Source: Acidimicrobiia bacterium (lineage in GTDB: Bacteria > Actinomycetota > Acidimicrobiia > Spongiisociales > UBA5794). Taken from it: a DNA stretch of 63,260 bases. The stretch covers positions 1-63,260 of the forward strand of contig DASWKR010000072.1 in the NCBI GenBank assembly GCA_036396535.1, given 5' to 3'. The position numbers and the translations under genes were made by a program. The notes under the pieces were generated by a model that worked only from the letters and a program-made list of their open reading frames with translations, was not told the DNA's origin and searched no databases. Positions 8,348-15,964 of the stretch are shown piece by piece (the stretch's first letter is position 1; every line of letters begins with the position of its first letter).

Positions 8348-8779
8348 ATGGAGCTCAAGGTATTGGCGCCATTCTTCGACATCGACAAGGAGTGGAGGCT
8401 GTTCGACTTCCCAAGCTTCCTCCACAAGGCCGACATGGCGTTCCGCCCGTCGATCGACGTTTTGAGAAGCAACGGCGACCTGATCGTCACTGCCGAGGTG
8501 CCCGGCATCGAGCCGGAGAACCTCGAGGTCACGCTCGAAGGTGACATCCTCGCCATCAAGGGCGAGAAGTCCGCCGAGAAGGAGATCTCGGACGACGACA
8601 GGTATCTCCACGAACGGAGCTACGGAAAGTTCCTCCGCCGCATTCCGATGCCGGAAGGAGTGAGCGCAGACAAGATGTTTGCGAACTACGACAAAGGCGT
8701 ACTCACGGTGCGCATCACCATGCCCGAGGAATTGCCGAAGGACACGCGGTCCATTCCGGTCGAGGTCACGATCGCCTGA
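8348..8779 (+). CDS. Hsp20/alpha-crystallin small heat-shock protein
   Basis: ATP-independent holdase of 143 residues that keeps unfolding proteins soluble. The alpha-crystallin domain spans about residues 35-130, with VTAEVPGIEPENLEVTLEG and the conserved ANYDKGVLTVRI (the A-x-x-x-G-V-L signature). The C-terminal tail has I-x-V-like SIPVEVTI for oligomer contacts. ATG follows GGGGAGG with good spacing. It is monocistronic and lies 170 bp after the baeRF-like gene. Confidence 0.95.
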   Translation: MELKVLAPFFDIDKEWRLFDFPSFLHKADMAFRPSIDVLRSNGDLIVTAEVPGIEPENLEVTLEGDILAIKGEKSAEKEISDDDRYLHERSYGKFLRRIPMPEGVSADKMFANYDKGVLTVRITMPEELPKDTRSIPVEVTIA

Positions 8780-8903
8780 CGGCGATCACATGCGGGCGAG
8801 GGGAGGTCGAGACGAACGTTTCGACCTCCCCCGACCCCGCAGCGCTATCCCGAGGCGGCGTGTAGAGGCGAGGTAGATTCCCCGTGGCGGACGGGAGCCA
8901 CCG

Positions 8904-9971
8904 ATGCGGATCGAGACGCCCCAGCAGCTGAGAGACCACATCGAGCTGGCGATCAGCGTCGAGTTGTCGACGATCCCGCCGTACCTCTTCGCGATCTACT
9001 CACTCGAGGACCAGGCCTCGGAGGCTGCGCTGCTCCTCAAGAGCATCGTCGTCGAGGAGATGCTCCACACGTCCCTCGCAACGAACGTCCTGCTGGCGAT
9101 CGGCGGGAGCCCTCGTTTCACGGACCCCGACATGTTCCCGACGTACCCCGGCCTGCTCCCCCACCACGATCCGCCGCTCCCGCTCAGCCTGGAGCCGTGC
9201 TCGCGACGCCTCATCGAGGACGTGTTCATGCGGGTCGAACAGCCTGAGCTCCACGAACCGACCCGCGGGGAAGGGTTCGCGACCCTCGGCCAGTTCTATC
9301 ACTCCCTCGAGATGGGGATCAGGGACGTGGCGATATCTCACGACCTCTTCGCCGATCCGCAGCGGGCCAGGCAGCTCGCCGATCCGGCGTTCTACGCGCC
9401 GGTCGCCTACGACGCAGAAGACAGTGGCGGCCTCGTGCTCGTGGAGGACGCTGAGACGGCCCGCCAGGCGCTCGAGGTGATCGTTCACCAGGGCGAGGGC
9501 CTCAGCACGAGTCGCTGGGCCGACCCGTCCCACCAGGAGCTCACCCACTATCACAAGTTGCTCCAGATCGTCGATGGGACCAGCCCGCTCGGTGCGGTCC
9601 TGCCGATCCGGGCCAACCCCCGCACGGCCGACTACCCGGAACCGGCGAGGACGGCGTCCCACCTCTTCAACGCCGGCTACCGGTACGTGTTCTTCCTCCT
9701 CGAAGAGCTGTTCAGCCCGTGCGACGACAAGAGCGACGCGGTGCGCCGTCTCTATCGAGTCATGGGGGACGTGCTTGGAAGGCTCGCTCGGTACCTCGTC
9801 GCCCAGCCGCTCGACGACGGGACGGTGGCAGCTCCGACGTTCGAGCTGTTCGCACTCAACTCCGGCTCGCCCGAAGGGGAGCTCCTCACCCTGGCTGCCG
9901 AGCTACGAGCTCGCGACGGTGGATCCGCCCACGTGTTCGACTCTGTGGAGCGGCTCTTCAGGCCTCGCTAG
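8904..9971 (+). CDS. Ferritin-like protein, VioB/RebD-type
   Basis: 355-residue protein with a ferritin-like four-helix domain of the type found in iminophenyl-pyruvate dimer synthases (VioB, RebD). Glu20 in SVELSTIPPYLFAIYS and EEMLH at 51-55 give the E...ExxH metal-ligand pattern. The segment TIPPYLFAIYS and the later GEGFATLGQFYHSLE are typical of the family. No tryptophan oxidase or other violacein/rebeccamycin gene is near, so the substrate is unknown and it is probably not a bisindole biosynthesis gene. It ends 35 bp from the convergent ArsR gene. Confidence 0.75.
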   Translation: MRIETPQQLRDHIELAISVELSTIPPYLFAIYSLEDQASEAALLLKSIVVEEMLHTSLATNVLLAIGGSPRFTDPDMFPTYPGLLPHHDPPLPLSLEPCSRRLIEDVFMRVEQPELHEPTRGEGFATLGQFYHSLEMGIRDVAISHDLFADPQRARQLADPAFYAPVAYDAEDSGGLVLVEDAETARQALEVIVHQGEGLSTSRWADPSHQELTHYHKLLQIVDGTSPLGAVLPIRANPRTADYPEPARTASHLFNAGYRYVFFLLEELFSPCDDKSDAVRRLYRVMGDVLGRLARYLVAQPLDDGTVAAPTFELFALNSGSPEGELLTLAAELRARDGGSAHVFDSVERLFRPR

Positions 9972-10006
9972 GCGGAGCCTGCCTTCGAGAGGTCGCAGGT
10001 GTGTGG

Positions 10007-10315
10007 TCAGGATCCGAGCTCCTCCTGCAGCCGCACGAGTCGTTGGTCCCACCGATCTCCAACCGCCGACGCCCACTCGATCACGTCTGCCAGCGGCCCG
10101 GGATCGAACTCGTACTTGACCTCGCGTCCGACGCGACGCCGAGCGACGAGCCCCGCCGAGCCGAGCGCCGCCAGGTGCTTGGCGATTGCCTGGCGGGACA
10201 CCGGCATCGACGCTGCGAGCTCAGTCGCCGTCGCAGGCCCGGTACCGGCCAGCCGATTCAGCACGTCGAGGCGGGTGGGATCCCCGAGAACGGCAAACAA
10301 CTCGTGGGAGTGCAT
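10007..10315 (-). CDS. ArsR-family transcriptional regulator (1)
   Basis: Winged-helix repressor of 102 residues. [18 protein letters not shown] is the standard ArsR start, and [21 protein letters not shown] is the recognition helix region. No metal-binding Cys cluster is seen, as in the ArsR proteins paired with AHSA1/SRPBCC genes. Its ATG overlaps the stop of the upstream SRPBCC gene (TGATG). Tandem inverted repeats at 10736-10786 upstream of the pair are the likely operator and also lie in front of the divergent clpP. Confidence 0.88.
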   Translation of the reverse strand: MHSHELFAVLGDPTRLDVLNRLAGTGPATATELAASMPVSRQAIAKHLAALGSAGLVARRRVGREVKYEFDPGPLADVIEWASAVGDRWDQRLVRLQEELGS

Positions 10316-10701
10316 CACGCCGCGAGCGACAGGCCGCGACGTCGCAGGGACACCTCACCGGACAGCCACCGCGGCTCGAAGGTGGTCGAGCGCCATGGCA
10401 GCAACGTCTCACGCACCGTCAGCCGCATGCCGTCCTCTGCCGGCTCGAGGGTGATCTCGACCATGGTCGGGAGCCCGTCGTCGGTCCGCCAGCACCACTG
10501 GAGCTCTCGTCCTGGATCGACGTGCTCGACCACGCCCCAGACGTCCGAGTCGCCGGGGCGCCTCATGGTGATCGACCCACCGACGCGGGGGTCGATCGAG
10601 ACGTCGCCGTCCATCCAACGGCTGAGCATGTCGCCGTTCGTGACGTGGTCCCAAACGACCGCTCGATCGGCGGCGAGCTCGACGGACCGCTCCACCGCCA
10701 C
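10315..10701 (-). CDS. AHSA1/SRPBCC-domain protein (1)
   Basis: Activator-of-Hsp90-like START-fold protein of 128 residues. [21 protein letters not shown] is the typical first strand and helix, and [11 protein letters not shown] with ELQWCW fits the family's curved sheet. I chose GTG at 10701, with GAGGAGGGG directly upstream, over a GTG at 10731 that lacks a ribosome site; a GTG six bases further in is also possible. It is the first gene of a two-gene unit with ArsR. Ligand unknown. Confidence 0.8.
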   Translation of the reverse strand: MAVERSVELAADRAVVWDHVTNGDMLSRWMDGDVSIDPRVGGSITMRRPGDSDVWGVVEHVDPGRELQWCWRTDDGLPTMVEITLEPAEDGMRLTVRETLLPWRSTTFEPRWLSGEVSLRRRGLSLAA

Positions 10702-10735
10702 ATCCCCCTCCTCGTGATGATCGCAGTCCACACCT

Positions 10736-10786
10736 GCAACTTAGCAGTTGCGTCTCGTGTAGAGTCACGTGCAATCAGTCGGTTGC
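10736..10786. promoter_or_regulatory. Tandem ArsR operators between SRPBCC-ArsR and clpP
   Basis: GCAACT and AGTTGC at 10736-10751 form a perfect inverted repeat around TAGC. A second, weaker copy with GCAA and TTGC the same 8 nt apart is at 10771-10786. The centres are 35 bp apart. The second copy lies only 12 nt before the clpP start, so the repressor could control both directions. Confidence 0.6.
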
Positions 10787-10800
10787 AGAAAGGATCCGTG

Positions 10801-11406
10801 ATGTTGGTCCCGACAGTCGTCGAGCAGACGAGCAGAGGTGAGCGAGCGTATGACATCTACTCGAGGCTGCTCGGTCACCGAATCGTGTTCCTGGGCCGCC
10901 CGGTCGACGCCGACATCGCCAACCTGATCGTTGCCCAGCTCATCCACCTCGAGAGCGAGGACGCCGAGAAGGACGTGTCCATCTACATCAACTCTCCCGG
11001 CGGCGAGATGTCTTCGATGATGGCGATCTACGACACCATGCAGCACGTCAAGCCCGAGGTGTCGACGACGTGCATCGGGCTCGCCGCCTCCGCTGCCGCC
11101 GTTCTCCTGGCGGCGGGGGAGCCCGGCAAGCGGTTCGTGCTCCCCCACTCGAGGATCCTCATCCATCAGCCGCACCTCACGGGAGGCCTCGAGGGGCAGG
11201 CGTCCGACATCGAGATCCACGCCAGGGAGATCATCAGGCAGAAGGAGGAGATGACCGCGATCCTCTCTCGCCACACGGGACAGGGCATCGAGACGATCGC
11301 GTCGGATACGGACCGCGATCGATGGCTGACTGCGGAGCAGGCCGTCGAGTACGGGCTCGCAGACGGCATCATGGCGCCGTCCCGGGTGCCCGCCGGCCTG
11401 GCGTGA
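10801..11406 (+). CDS. clpP: ATP-dependent Clp protease proteolytic subunit
   Basis: Serine protease subunit of 201 residues that forms the ClpP barrel and degrades proteins fed by a Clp ATPase. The catalytic triad is complete: Ser97 in [10 protein letters not shown], His122 in LIHQPH and Asp169 in SDTDRDRW. The N-terminus is processed-type sequence ending [13 protein letters not shown]. The serine is followed by Ala where most ClpPs have Met. No clpX or trigger factor is adjacent, so this is probably an extra ClpP rather than the housekeeping copy. ATG at 10801 follows AAAGGA; a GTG just before is an alternative. It diverges from the SRPBCC-ArsR pair. Confidence 0.94.
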   Translation: MLVPTVVEQTSRGERAYDIYSRLLGHRIVFLGRPVDADIANLIVAQLIHLESEDAEKDVSIYINSPGGEMSSMMAIYDTMQHVKPEVSTTCIGLAASAAAVLLAAGEPGKRFVLPHSRILIHQPHLTGGLEGQASDIEIHAREIIRQKEEMTAILSRHTGQGIETIASDTDRDRWLTAEQAVEYGLADGIMAPSRVPAGLA

Positions 11407-11492
11407 CACGCGCAGGCGGCCTCGACGGCTGAGGCACGGTCTGCGAACGTGCTGCGCCGGTTACCGGCCGCCTCTCGGACCGGGAGTCCTGA

Positions 11493-12353
11493 TCACGGCA
11501 CGAACGAGATGGGATACTCGATCACGTGCCGCTGGGTTCCGTCGGGAGCCGCCTCATAGAGGATGATCGAGCCGAGACCTGGGAGAACGTCGCCCGTCAC
11601 ATCGAAGGCGAAGGAGCTTCGCCGCGTGGCGTCCTCCACGGCGACCGTGCCTGAAGCGACGATGTCTCCCGCCGCGTCGACGATGGTGTAGCTGACCGTC
11701 GGGACGTCGGAGAGACCACCGACCGTGACCGGCGTCTCCACGACGCTCCCCCAGTACGGCACGTCGACGAGGATCGCCGGCAGGAGGTCCTCGTAGTCGG
11801 ATCGGGTCTGTGGGATGTCCACGATGAGGCCCTCGCCCGTGAGCACGTCGACGGGTGTCCCTTCGATGAGGAACACCACGCTGTCGACGCCGTCGAACTG
11901 TGTAGCAGTGAAGACGACCTGTGCCACCCGGCCGAGGACGCTCAATGAGCCGCCGCCCGTCTCGAACTCCGCCGATAGGTCGACAGCCGCGATCCCGCCC
12001 TCGATGTCGACGCCCAGAAGGCGCGTCCCTTCGGGAACCGGAGTCGAGAGTCCCATCCCGGATTCGGTATCCGTCACACCGTCGAGGAGGCTGACGAGGG
12101 CGGTGGCGACGTCGCGCGATCCTGCCCGTGCGACGGGGACGAGATAAGGCCCCGGCTCGACCGGATAGCCGGCGAAGAAGAAGTAGGCGGCGTGTTCGTC
12201 CAGTCGCACCGTCGTGGTGTCGACCGGCATCGTGGTGGTCGCTGGGGGGAGGCTCGTCGACGTTGCCGCCGTAGTCGTCGTCTCCGAGGGCCCCGTGCAC
12301 GAGGTCACCACGACGAGAGCGGCCGCAAGCCAGTGACGCTTGTCGGGTCTCAT
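11493..12353 (-). CDS. GerMN/Gmad2 domain lipoprotein
   Basis: Exported lipoprotein of 286 residues. The signal peptide ends in a lipobox (VVVTSC at about residues 14-19) and is followed by a Thr-rich linker. The central part (about 60-180) matches a GerMN/sporulation-germination-type domain (AAVDLSAEF, VVFTATQFDGVDSVVFLIEG), and the C-terminal part, which starts near VDVPYWGSVVETPVTVGG, matches Gmad2, an immunoglobulin-like domain. Such proteins are envelope-anchored in actinobacteria. Its ATG overlaps the stop of the deacetylase gene (ATGA), so the two are co-translated. Confidence 0.85.
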   Translation of the reverse strand: MRPDKRHWLAAALVVVTSCTGPSETTTTAATSTSLPPATTTMPVDTTTVRLDEHAAYFFFAGYPVEPGPYLVPVARAGSRDVATALVSLLDGVTDTESGMGLSTPVPEGTRLLGVDIEGGIAAVDLSAEFETGGGSLSVLGRVAQVVFTATQFDGVDSVVFLIEGTPVDVLTGEGLIVDIPQTRSDYEDLLPAILVDVPYWGSVVETPVTVGGLSDVPTVSYTIVDAAGDIVASGTVAVEDATRRSSFAFDVTGDVLPGLGSIILYEAAPDGTQRHVIEYPISFVP

Positions 12354-13243
12354 GGGATCAGCTCCGTGATCGTGACGAACTCGTATCCGGCGCCCTGCAG
12401 TCCGGACACGATTCCGGGGAGGGCCTCCGAGTCGGTGGAGGCGGCCCCGACGTGGAGCAGGAATATCGCCCCCGGCTCCGCTCCGGCCAGGCATCGGTCG
12501 ACGACCTCGCCGGCCGGCAGGCCCTGCCACCCGAGGGAGTCGACGGTCCACATCACCGAGTACCCGTACCCGGCGCTGCCCACATCCACGAGGACCCGCT
12601 GGTTGTATGCCCCGTACGGCGGCCTGAAGTACGGGAGCATCGTCGCCCCGGTCGCCGCCGCGACGATCGACTCCGTGCGCCGCAGCTGCATGAGTCGCTG
12701 CCGCGTCGAGAGGGTCTCCATGTGGGGATGGTCGTACGTGTGGTTCATGAGCGTGTGGCCCTCCTCCACCATCCTCCGGAGCAGGTCGGGATTCGACTCC
12801 GCCCACCGCCCCGTCATCCCGAACGTCGCCCGGATCTCGCCTGCACGGAGCAGGTCGAGGATCTGCTCGGCGTACCCGCGATCCGAGCCTGCATCGAACG
12901 TCAAGGCGACGGCGTGCCGGTCGGCGGGGCCCTGCCACACGAGTTGCGAGGCCGCAGCAGGCGGCGCAGTCGTCGAGTCGGGCGGGCTCGTGGTCGGGGC
13001 GCCGGTGGTCGAGCTGTCTGGAACGGTTGTCTGCGGAACAGTCGTGGTCGTGATGGGAGACGCCGTCGTCGTCGGGACTGTCGATGTCGTCGGGGCCGTC
13101 GATGTCGAGTCGATCGGCGCCGTCGATGTCGAGGTGGCAGGCGGAGGCGTCGCCGAGGTGGCCGGAGCGGGCGACCCAGCACACGACGCGATGAGGATGA
13201 TCGAGAACCCACCGAAAACCGGACCGCGCGCCCACCTCGGCAT
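12350..13243 (-). CDS. Polysaccharide deacetylase lipoprotein (NodB domain)
   Basis: Exported carbohydrate esterase family 4-like enzyme of 297 residues that probably removes acetyl groups from peptidoglycan or another wall glycan. A lipobox (IASC) ends the signal peptide, and a long Thr/Pro/Ser linker (about 25-98) reaches out from the membrane. The NodB domain shows LTFDAGSD where TFDDG is usual, the metal motif NHTYDHPHM (HxxxH) and RPPYGAYN. The second motif-1 Asp is thus changed to Ala, a variant seen in part of the family. It precedes and overlaps the GerMN lipoprotein gene. Confidence 0.9.
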   Translation of the reverse strand: MPRWARGPVFGGFSIILIASCAGSPAPATSATPPPATSTSTAPIDSTSTAPTTSTVPTTTASPITTTTVPQTTVPDSSTTGAPTTSPPDSTTAPPAAASQLVWQGPADRHAVALTFDAGSDRGYAEQILDLLRAGEIRATFGMTGRWAESNPDLLRRMVEEGHTLMNHTYDHPHMETLSTRQRLMQLRRTESIVAAATGATMLPYFRPPYGAYNQRVLVDVGSAGYGYSVMWTVDSLGWQGLPAGEVVDRCLAGAEPGAIFLLHVGAASTDSEALPGIVSGLQGAGYEFVTITELIP

Positions 13244-13302
13244 GGCACCATTGTGGGCCTGCCCTCCGCCGCCGACCAGGGTCTATCGGCCTCCGGCTCT
13301 CT

Positions 13303-13354
13303 CCGTTCCGGCGTACCCTGGTCGCACCACTGCGATGCCGGGACGCAAGAACGG
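13303..13354. repeat. Palindromic intergenic element, copy A
   Basis: 52-nt imperfect palindrome: outer arms CCGTTC...CGTACC / GGGACGCAAGAACGG and inner TCGCA/TGCGA. It lies directly after the chrA stop at 13357. It is related to copies at 18222-18275 and 42939-42992. Bidirectional terminator or REP-like element. Confidence 0.7.
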
Positions 13355-13356
13355 GC

Positions 13357-14505
13357 TCAGACCGGCGCCATGTCGAGCAGTCCTCCGACAAGCCCGGCGG
13401 CGGCGCCTCCCAAGACGACCCAGGCGGTGTTCACCCTGGTGCGCCACAGGACGAGAGCGGCGACGGCCGCCAGAGATCCCGTCACGAAGTCGACGACCGC
13501 GTCGCCCGACAGCTGCAGCGTCACCCCCGCCATGAGCCCGAGCGCAGCGGCGTTGACGCCGTCGAGCAGAGCGGCGGACCACTCTCGATCCCTGATCCGC
13601 CGCGCCAGCGGGGTGACGGCGCCGACGAACACGAATGACGGAAGGAAGATCCCGATGCTGGCGACCAGGGCTCCCGGCACCCCTGCGAGGACGTACCCGA
13701 TGAACGTGGCCGTCGTGGAGAGTGGCCCGGGCGTGAATTGCCCGACGGCGACGGCGTCGAGGAGCTGCTGCTGAGTGAGTATCGAGTACCGATCGACCAG
13801 ATCATTCTGGAGGAAGGCCAGGAGCACGTAGCCGGACCCGTACAGGAAGGCGCCGGCCTTCAGGAAGACGAAGAAGATCCGCTCCAGGGACGCCGAATCG
13901 GCGGCTGCTTGCACGGCGAGACCGCCGAGGGGAAGGACCCCGAGGAGGGGGGTACCCATCCTCCGGAGGGCGAGGATGGCGATCGCGCCGACGCCCAGGA
14001 TGGCGAGCTCGCTCGCTCCGAGGACGTATGCGGCCGCCGCCGCCAGCGCCACGGCGGCGGTCATTGGTCCCCTCACCGCCGATCGCCCGAGCTTGAGGAG
14101 CGCCTGGGCGACGATCACGACGACGACGGGCTTGATCCCGTAGAGCAGCGCCTCTCCGCTCGGGGTGTCGCCGTACTCGACATACGCCCACGCCAGAACC
14201 AGCACGATCAGCGTGGCGGGGAGAATGAAGGCGCCGCCCGCCGTTACCAGCCCGCGCCATCCGGCCCGCTCCTGGCCGACGTGCATCGCCATCTCGGTCG
14301 AGTTCGGCCCTGGGATGAGGTTGGTCACTCCGATGAGGTCTAGGTAGCGCTGGTCGTCCATCCACGCCCGACGGGTGACCACCTCGTCGTGCATCATCGA
14401 GATGTGAACCGCCGGCCCTCCGAAGGCCGTCGTGCCGAGCCGGCCGAAGAGAGCGGCGAGCTCGCCGATGCGGCCCGAGCGACCTTCCTCGGGTCGCTCG
14501 GTCAC
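13357..14505 (-). CDS. chrA: Chromate transporter family protein (two CHR domains)
   Basis: Inner-membrane transporter of 382 residues with two homologous CHR halves. Half one has FGRLGTTAFGGPAVHISMM and the NLIPGPNSTEMAMHVG motif; half two has FLKAGAFLYGSGYVLLAFL and VGQFTPGPLSTTATFIGY. About 10-12 membrane segments. Family members export chromate, but many chrA genes near PadR regulators have no proven substrate. Its GTG start overlaps the PadR stop (GTGA), so expression is coupled to the regulator. Confidence 0.9.
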   Translation of the reverse strand: MTERPEEGRSGRIGELAALFGRLGTTAFGGPAVHISMMHDEVVTRRAWMDDQRYLDLIGVTNLIPGPNSTEMAMHVGQERAGWRGLVTAGGAFILPATLIVLVLAWAYVEYGDTPSGEALLYGIKPVVVVIVAQALLKLGRSAVRGPMTAAVALAAAAAYVLGASELAILGVGAIAILALRRMGTPLLGVLPLGGLAVQAAADSASLERIFFVFLKAGAFLYGSGYVLLAFLQNDLVDRYSILTQQQLLDAVAVGQFTPGPLSTTATFIGYVLAGVPGALVASIGIFLPSFVFVGAVTPLARRIRDREWSAALLDGVNAAALGLMAGVTLQLSGDAVVDFVTGSLAAVAALVLWRTRVNTAWVVLGGAAAGLVGGLLDMAPV

Positions 14506-14801
14506 GGAAGCACCTCGCCGACGAGCTCGGTGAGGATCCTCCTGGCCGCCGCCAGCTCTCGCCTCCCCGACGCCGTCGCCGTGTAGAAGCGGTGGACCTT
14601 CCCCTCGACGCTGCGCCTGTCGGAAACGAGCAGCCCCGCCTCCTCCATTCGATGGAGGGCCGGATAGAGCGTTCCCGGGCTGATCCGGTGGCCGTGACGG
14701 GACAACTCTGCCGCCAGCCAGGCGCCGTCGACCTCCCCTTCGGATGCGTGATGGAGGATGTGAACCCTGACCACCCCGCGCCGCAGCTCATCGAGGACCA
14801 T
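14502..14801 (-). CDS. PadR-family transcriptional regulator
   Basis: Winged-helix regulator of 99 residues. AELSRHGHRISPGTLYPALHRMEEAGLLV is the conserved PadR wing and recognition helix, and the end is the dimerization helix ELAAARRILTELVGEVL. I placed the start at ATG 14801 (MVLDELRRG), where family alignment would begin; a longer frame would run over the operator. Frequent companion of chrA genes. Likely autoregulated through the inverted repeat at 14823-14841. Confidence 0.88.
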   Translation of the reverse strand: MVLDELRRGVVRVHILHHASEGEVDGAWLAAELSRHGHRISPGTLYPALHRMEEAGLLVSDRRSVEGKVHRFYTATASGRRELAAARRILTELVGEVLP

Positions 14802-14822
14802 GGCGGGATGATAACGGCCGTC

Positions 14823-14841
14823 GATATCGGTAGGCGATATC
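14823..14841. promoter_or_regulatory. Probable PadR operator
   Basis: GATATCG at 14823-14829 and CGATATC at 14835-14841 form a perfect inverted repeat with a 5-nt spacer, 22 nt upstream of the PadR start. It is AT-rich against a GC-rich background and faces both the PadR-chrA unit and the divergent gene at 14972. Confidence 0.6.
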
Positions 14842-14971
14842 AACCGTGGCCATCCGGACGGCTCGATCTCCGGGGGGCGCACAGCCGGTGACGGGAAGGC
14901 GATGCCGGGCGGCAGAGGCTTCGACGGCCATACTCGGGCGCATCCACGCCGGAGACCACGGAGTAACGCCG

Positions 14972-15502
14972 ATGACGACGAAGACCGAGCGCCAGCCGAT
15001 CGAGGTGCGGATCGATCGGCTCGACGACCTGTTGGACGAGCGCGACCCGACGCCGGTGCCCGGCCGCAGCCTGAACCCGTACGTCACCGACTTCGTGATG
15101 TCGTGGGCCCATGAGCTGCCGACGGACGCCGAGATCGAGCTCGTCGTCCACGTCAAGGAGCACGTGGACGACGGGCGGGCGGCGACGGCGGAAGAGGCGG
15201 TCAGGGCCGCCTTCGCCGACGAGGTCGGGTCGCAGGTCCGCAAGTTGAAAGACCTCTTCCGAGGCGGCCGGATCAGCCTCGCCTTCGGACTGCTGGCGCT
15301 GGTGGGGTTCGTGACCACGTCGCGCATGCTCGCCAACGCGACCGGTTGGCTCGAGGTCCTCCGCGAGGGCCTGGCAGTCGCCGGATGGGTGGCCCTGTGG
15401 CGCCCCCTCGAGATCTACCTGTACGACTGGTGGCCGATCAGGAGAGCCATCCGAACGTACCGGCGTCTCCAGCAGAGCGAGATCCGCTTCGTTGCCGGCT
15501 GA
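14972..15502 (+). CDS. Conserved membrane protein of unknown function
   Basis: 176-residue protein I do not recognise. The first 100 residues are soluble and acidic (PYVTDFVMSWAHELPTDAEIELVVHV), followed by two membrane segments, LAFGLLALVGFVTTSRML and LAVAGWVALWRPLEIYLYDWW, and a basic C-terminal tail rich in Arg. The layout suggests a cytosolic domain anchored by a hairpin. ATG at 14972 follows CGGAG. It diverges from PadR-chrA and shares the upstream region with its operator. Confidence 0.7.
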   Translation: MTTKTERQPIEVRIDRLDDLLDERDPTPVPGRSLNPYVTDFVMSWAHELPTDAEIELVVHVKEHVDDGRAATAEEAVRAAFADEVGSQVRKLKDLFRGGRISLAFGLLALVGFVTTSRMLANATGWLEVLREGLAVAGWVALWRPLEIYLYDWWPIRRAIRTYRRLQQSEIRFVAG

Positions 15503-15513
15503 CTCCAGGTCGG

Positions 15514-15762
15514 TTACTGCTCGTAACCCTCGACCGTGCTCTCGTCACGCAGCGTCGCCGCGTCAGGGTCGAGGCCGTACTCGGCGAGCGCCCTCCGTTG
15601 GTTGAGGAGATCCCAGCACTGGTCAAGCTGAACCTCGATCTGTTCGAGGCGTTCCAGAGCCGAGGGCTCGAGCGGCGTTTCCCGGTGACCGCGCCGCAGC
15701 GTGCGCTCCTCGTCGACGAGCTGGCCGATACGGCTGAGGATCTCAGGGTCCGGAGTGTTCAA
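15514..15762 (-). CDS. DUF2630 family protein
   Basis: Small soluble protein of 82 residues. LSRIGQLVDEERTLRRG and the strongly conserved QLDQCWDLLNQRRALAEYG followed by DPDAATLR and an end EGYEQ identify DUF2630, common in actinobacteria and of unknown role. It is probably a short helical hairpin. I chose TTG at 15762 because GAGGAGG lies upstream at the right distance and the length then equals that of the family. It is convergent with the membrane protein ending at 15502. Confidence 0.9.
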   Translation of the reverse strand: MNTPDPEILSRIGQLVDEERTLRRGHRETPLEPSALERLEQIEVQLDQCWDLLNQRRALAEYGLDPDAATLRDESTVEGYEQ

Positions 15763-15964
15763 GTCGTCTCGCCTCCTCGACGTGGTGTGATCGCCATCTC
15801 TCGTCCTCCACACGAGAATACGTGCCCGCCGGGCCGAGGGAATCGACGACTGGCTCGGCTACGCCGGGTGACATCGGATCGGCGACAACGCCCCCCTCCT
15901 CGCATCGCCCAACGCGTGAGGGCGCGCCGCCAACCAACGTCACCGAGGTCGCCACCCGTCAGGC

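Noticed and set aside
11493-13391. One long minus-strand protein covering both lipoprotein genes
   Set aside because: The long frame crosses out of phase through the deacetylase, which has a complete family-matching frame of its own; the GerMN gene starts at 12353.
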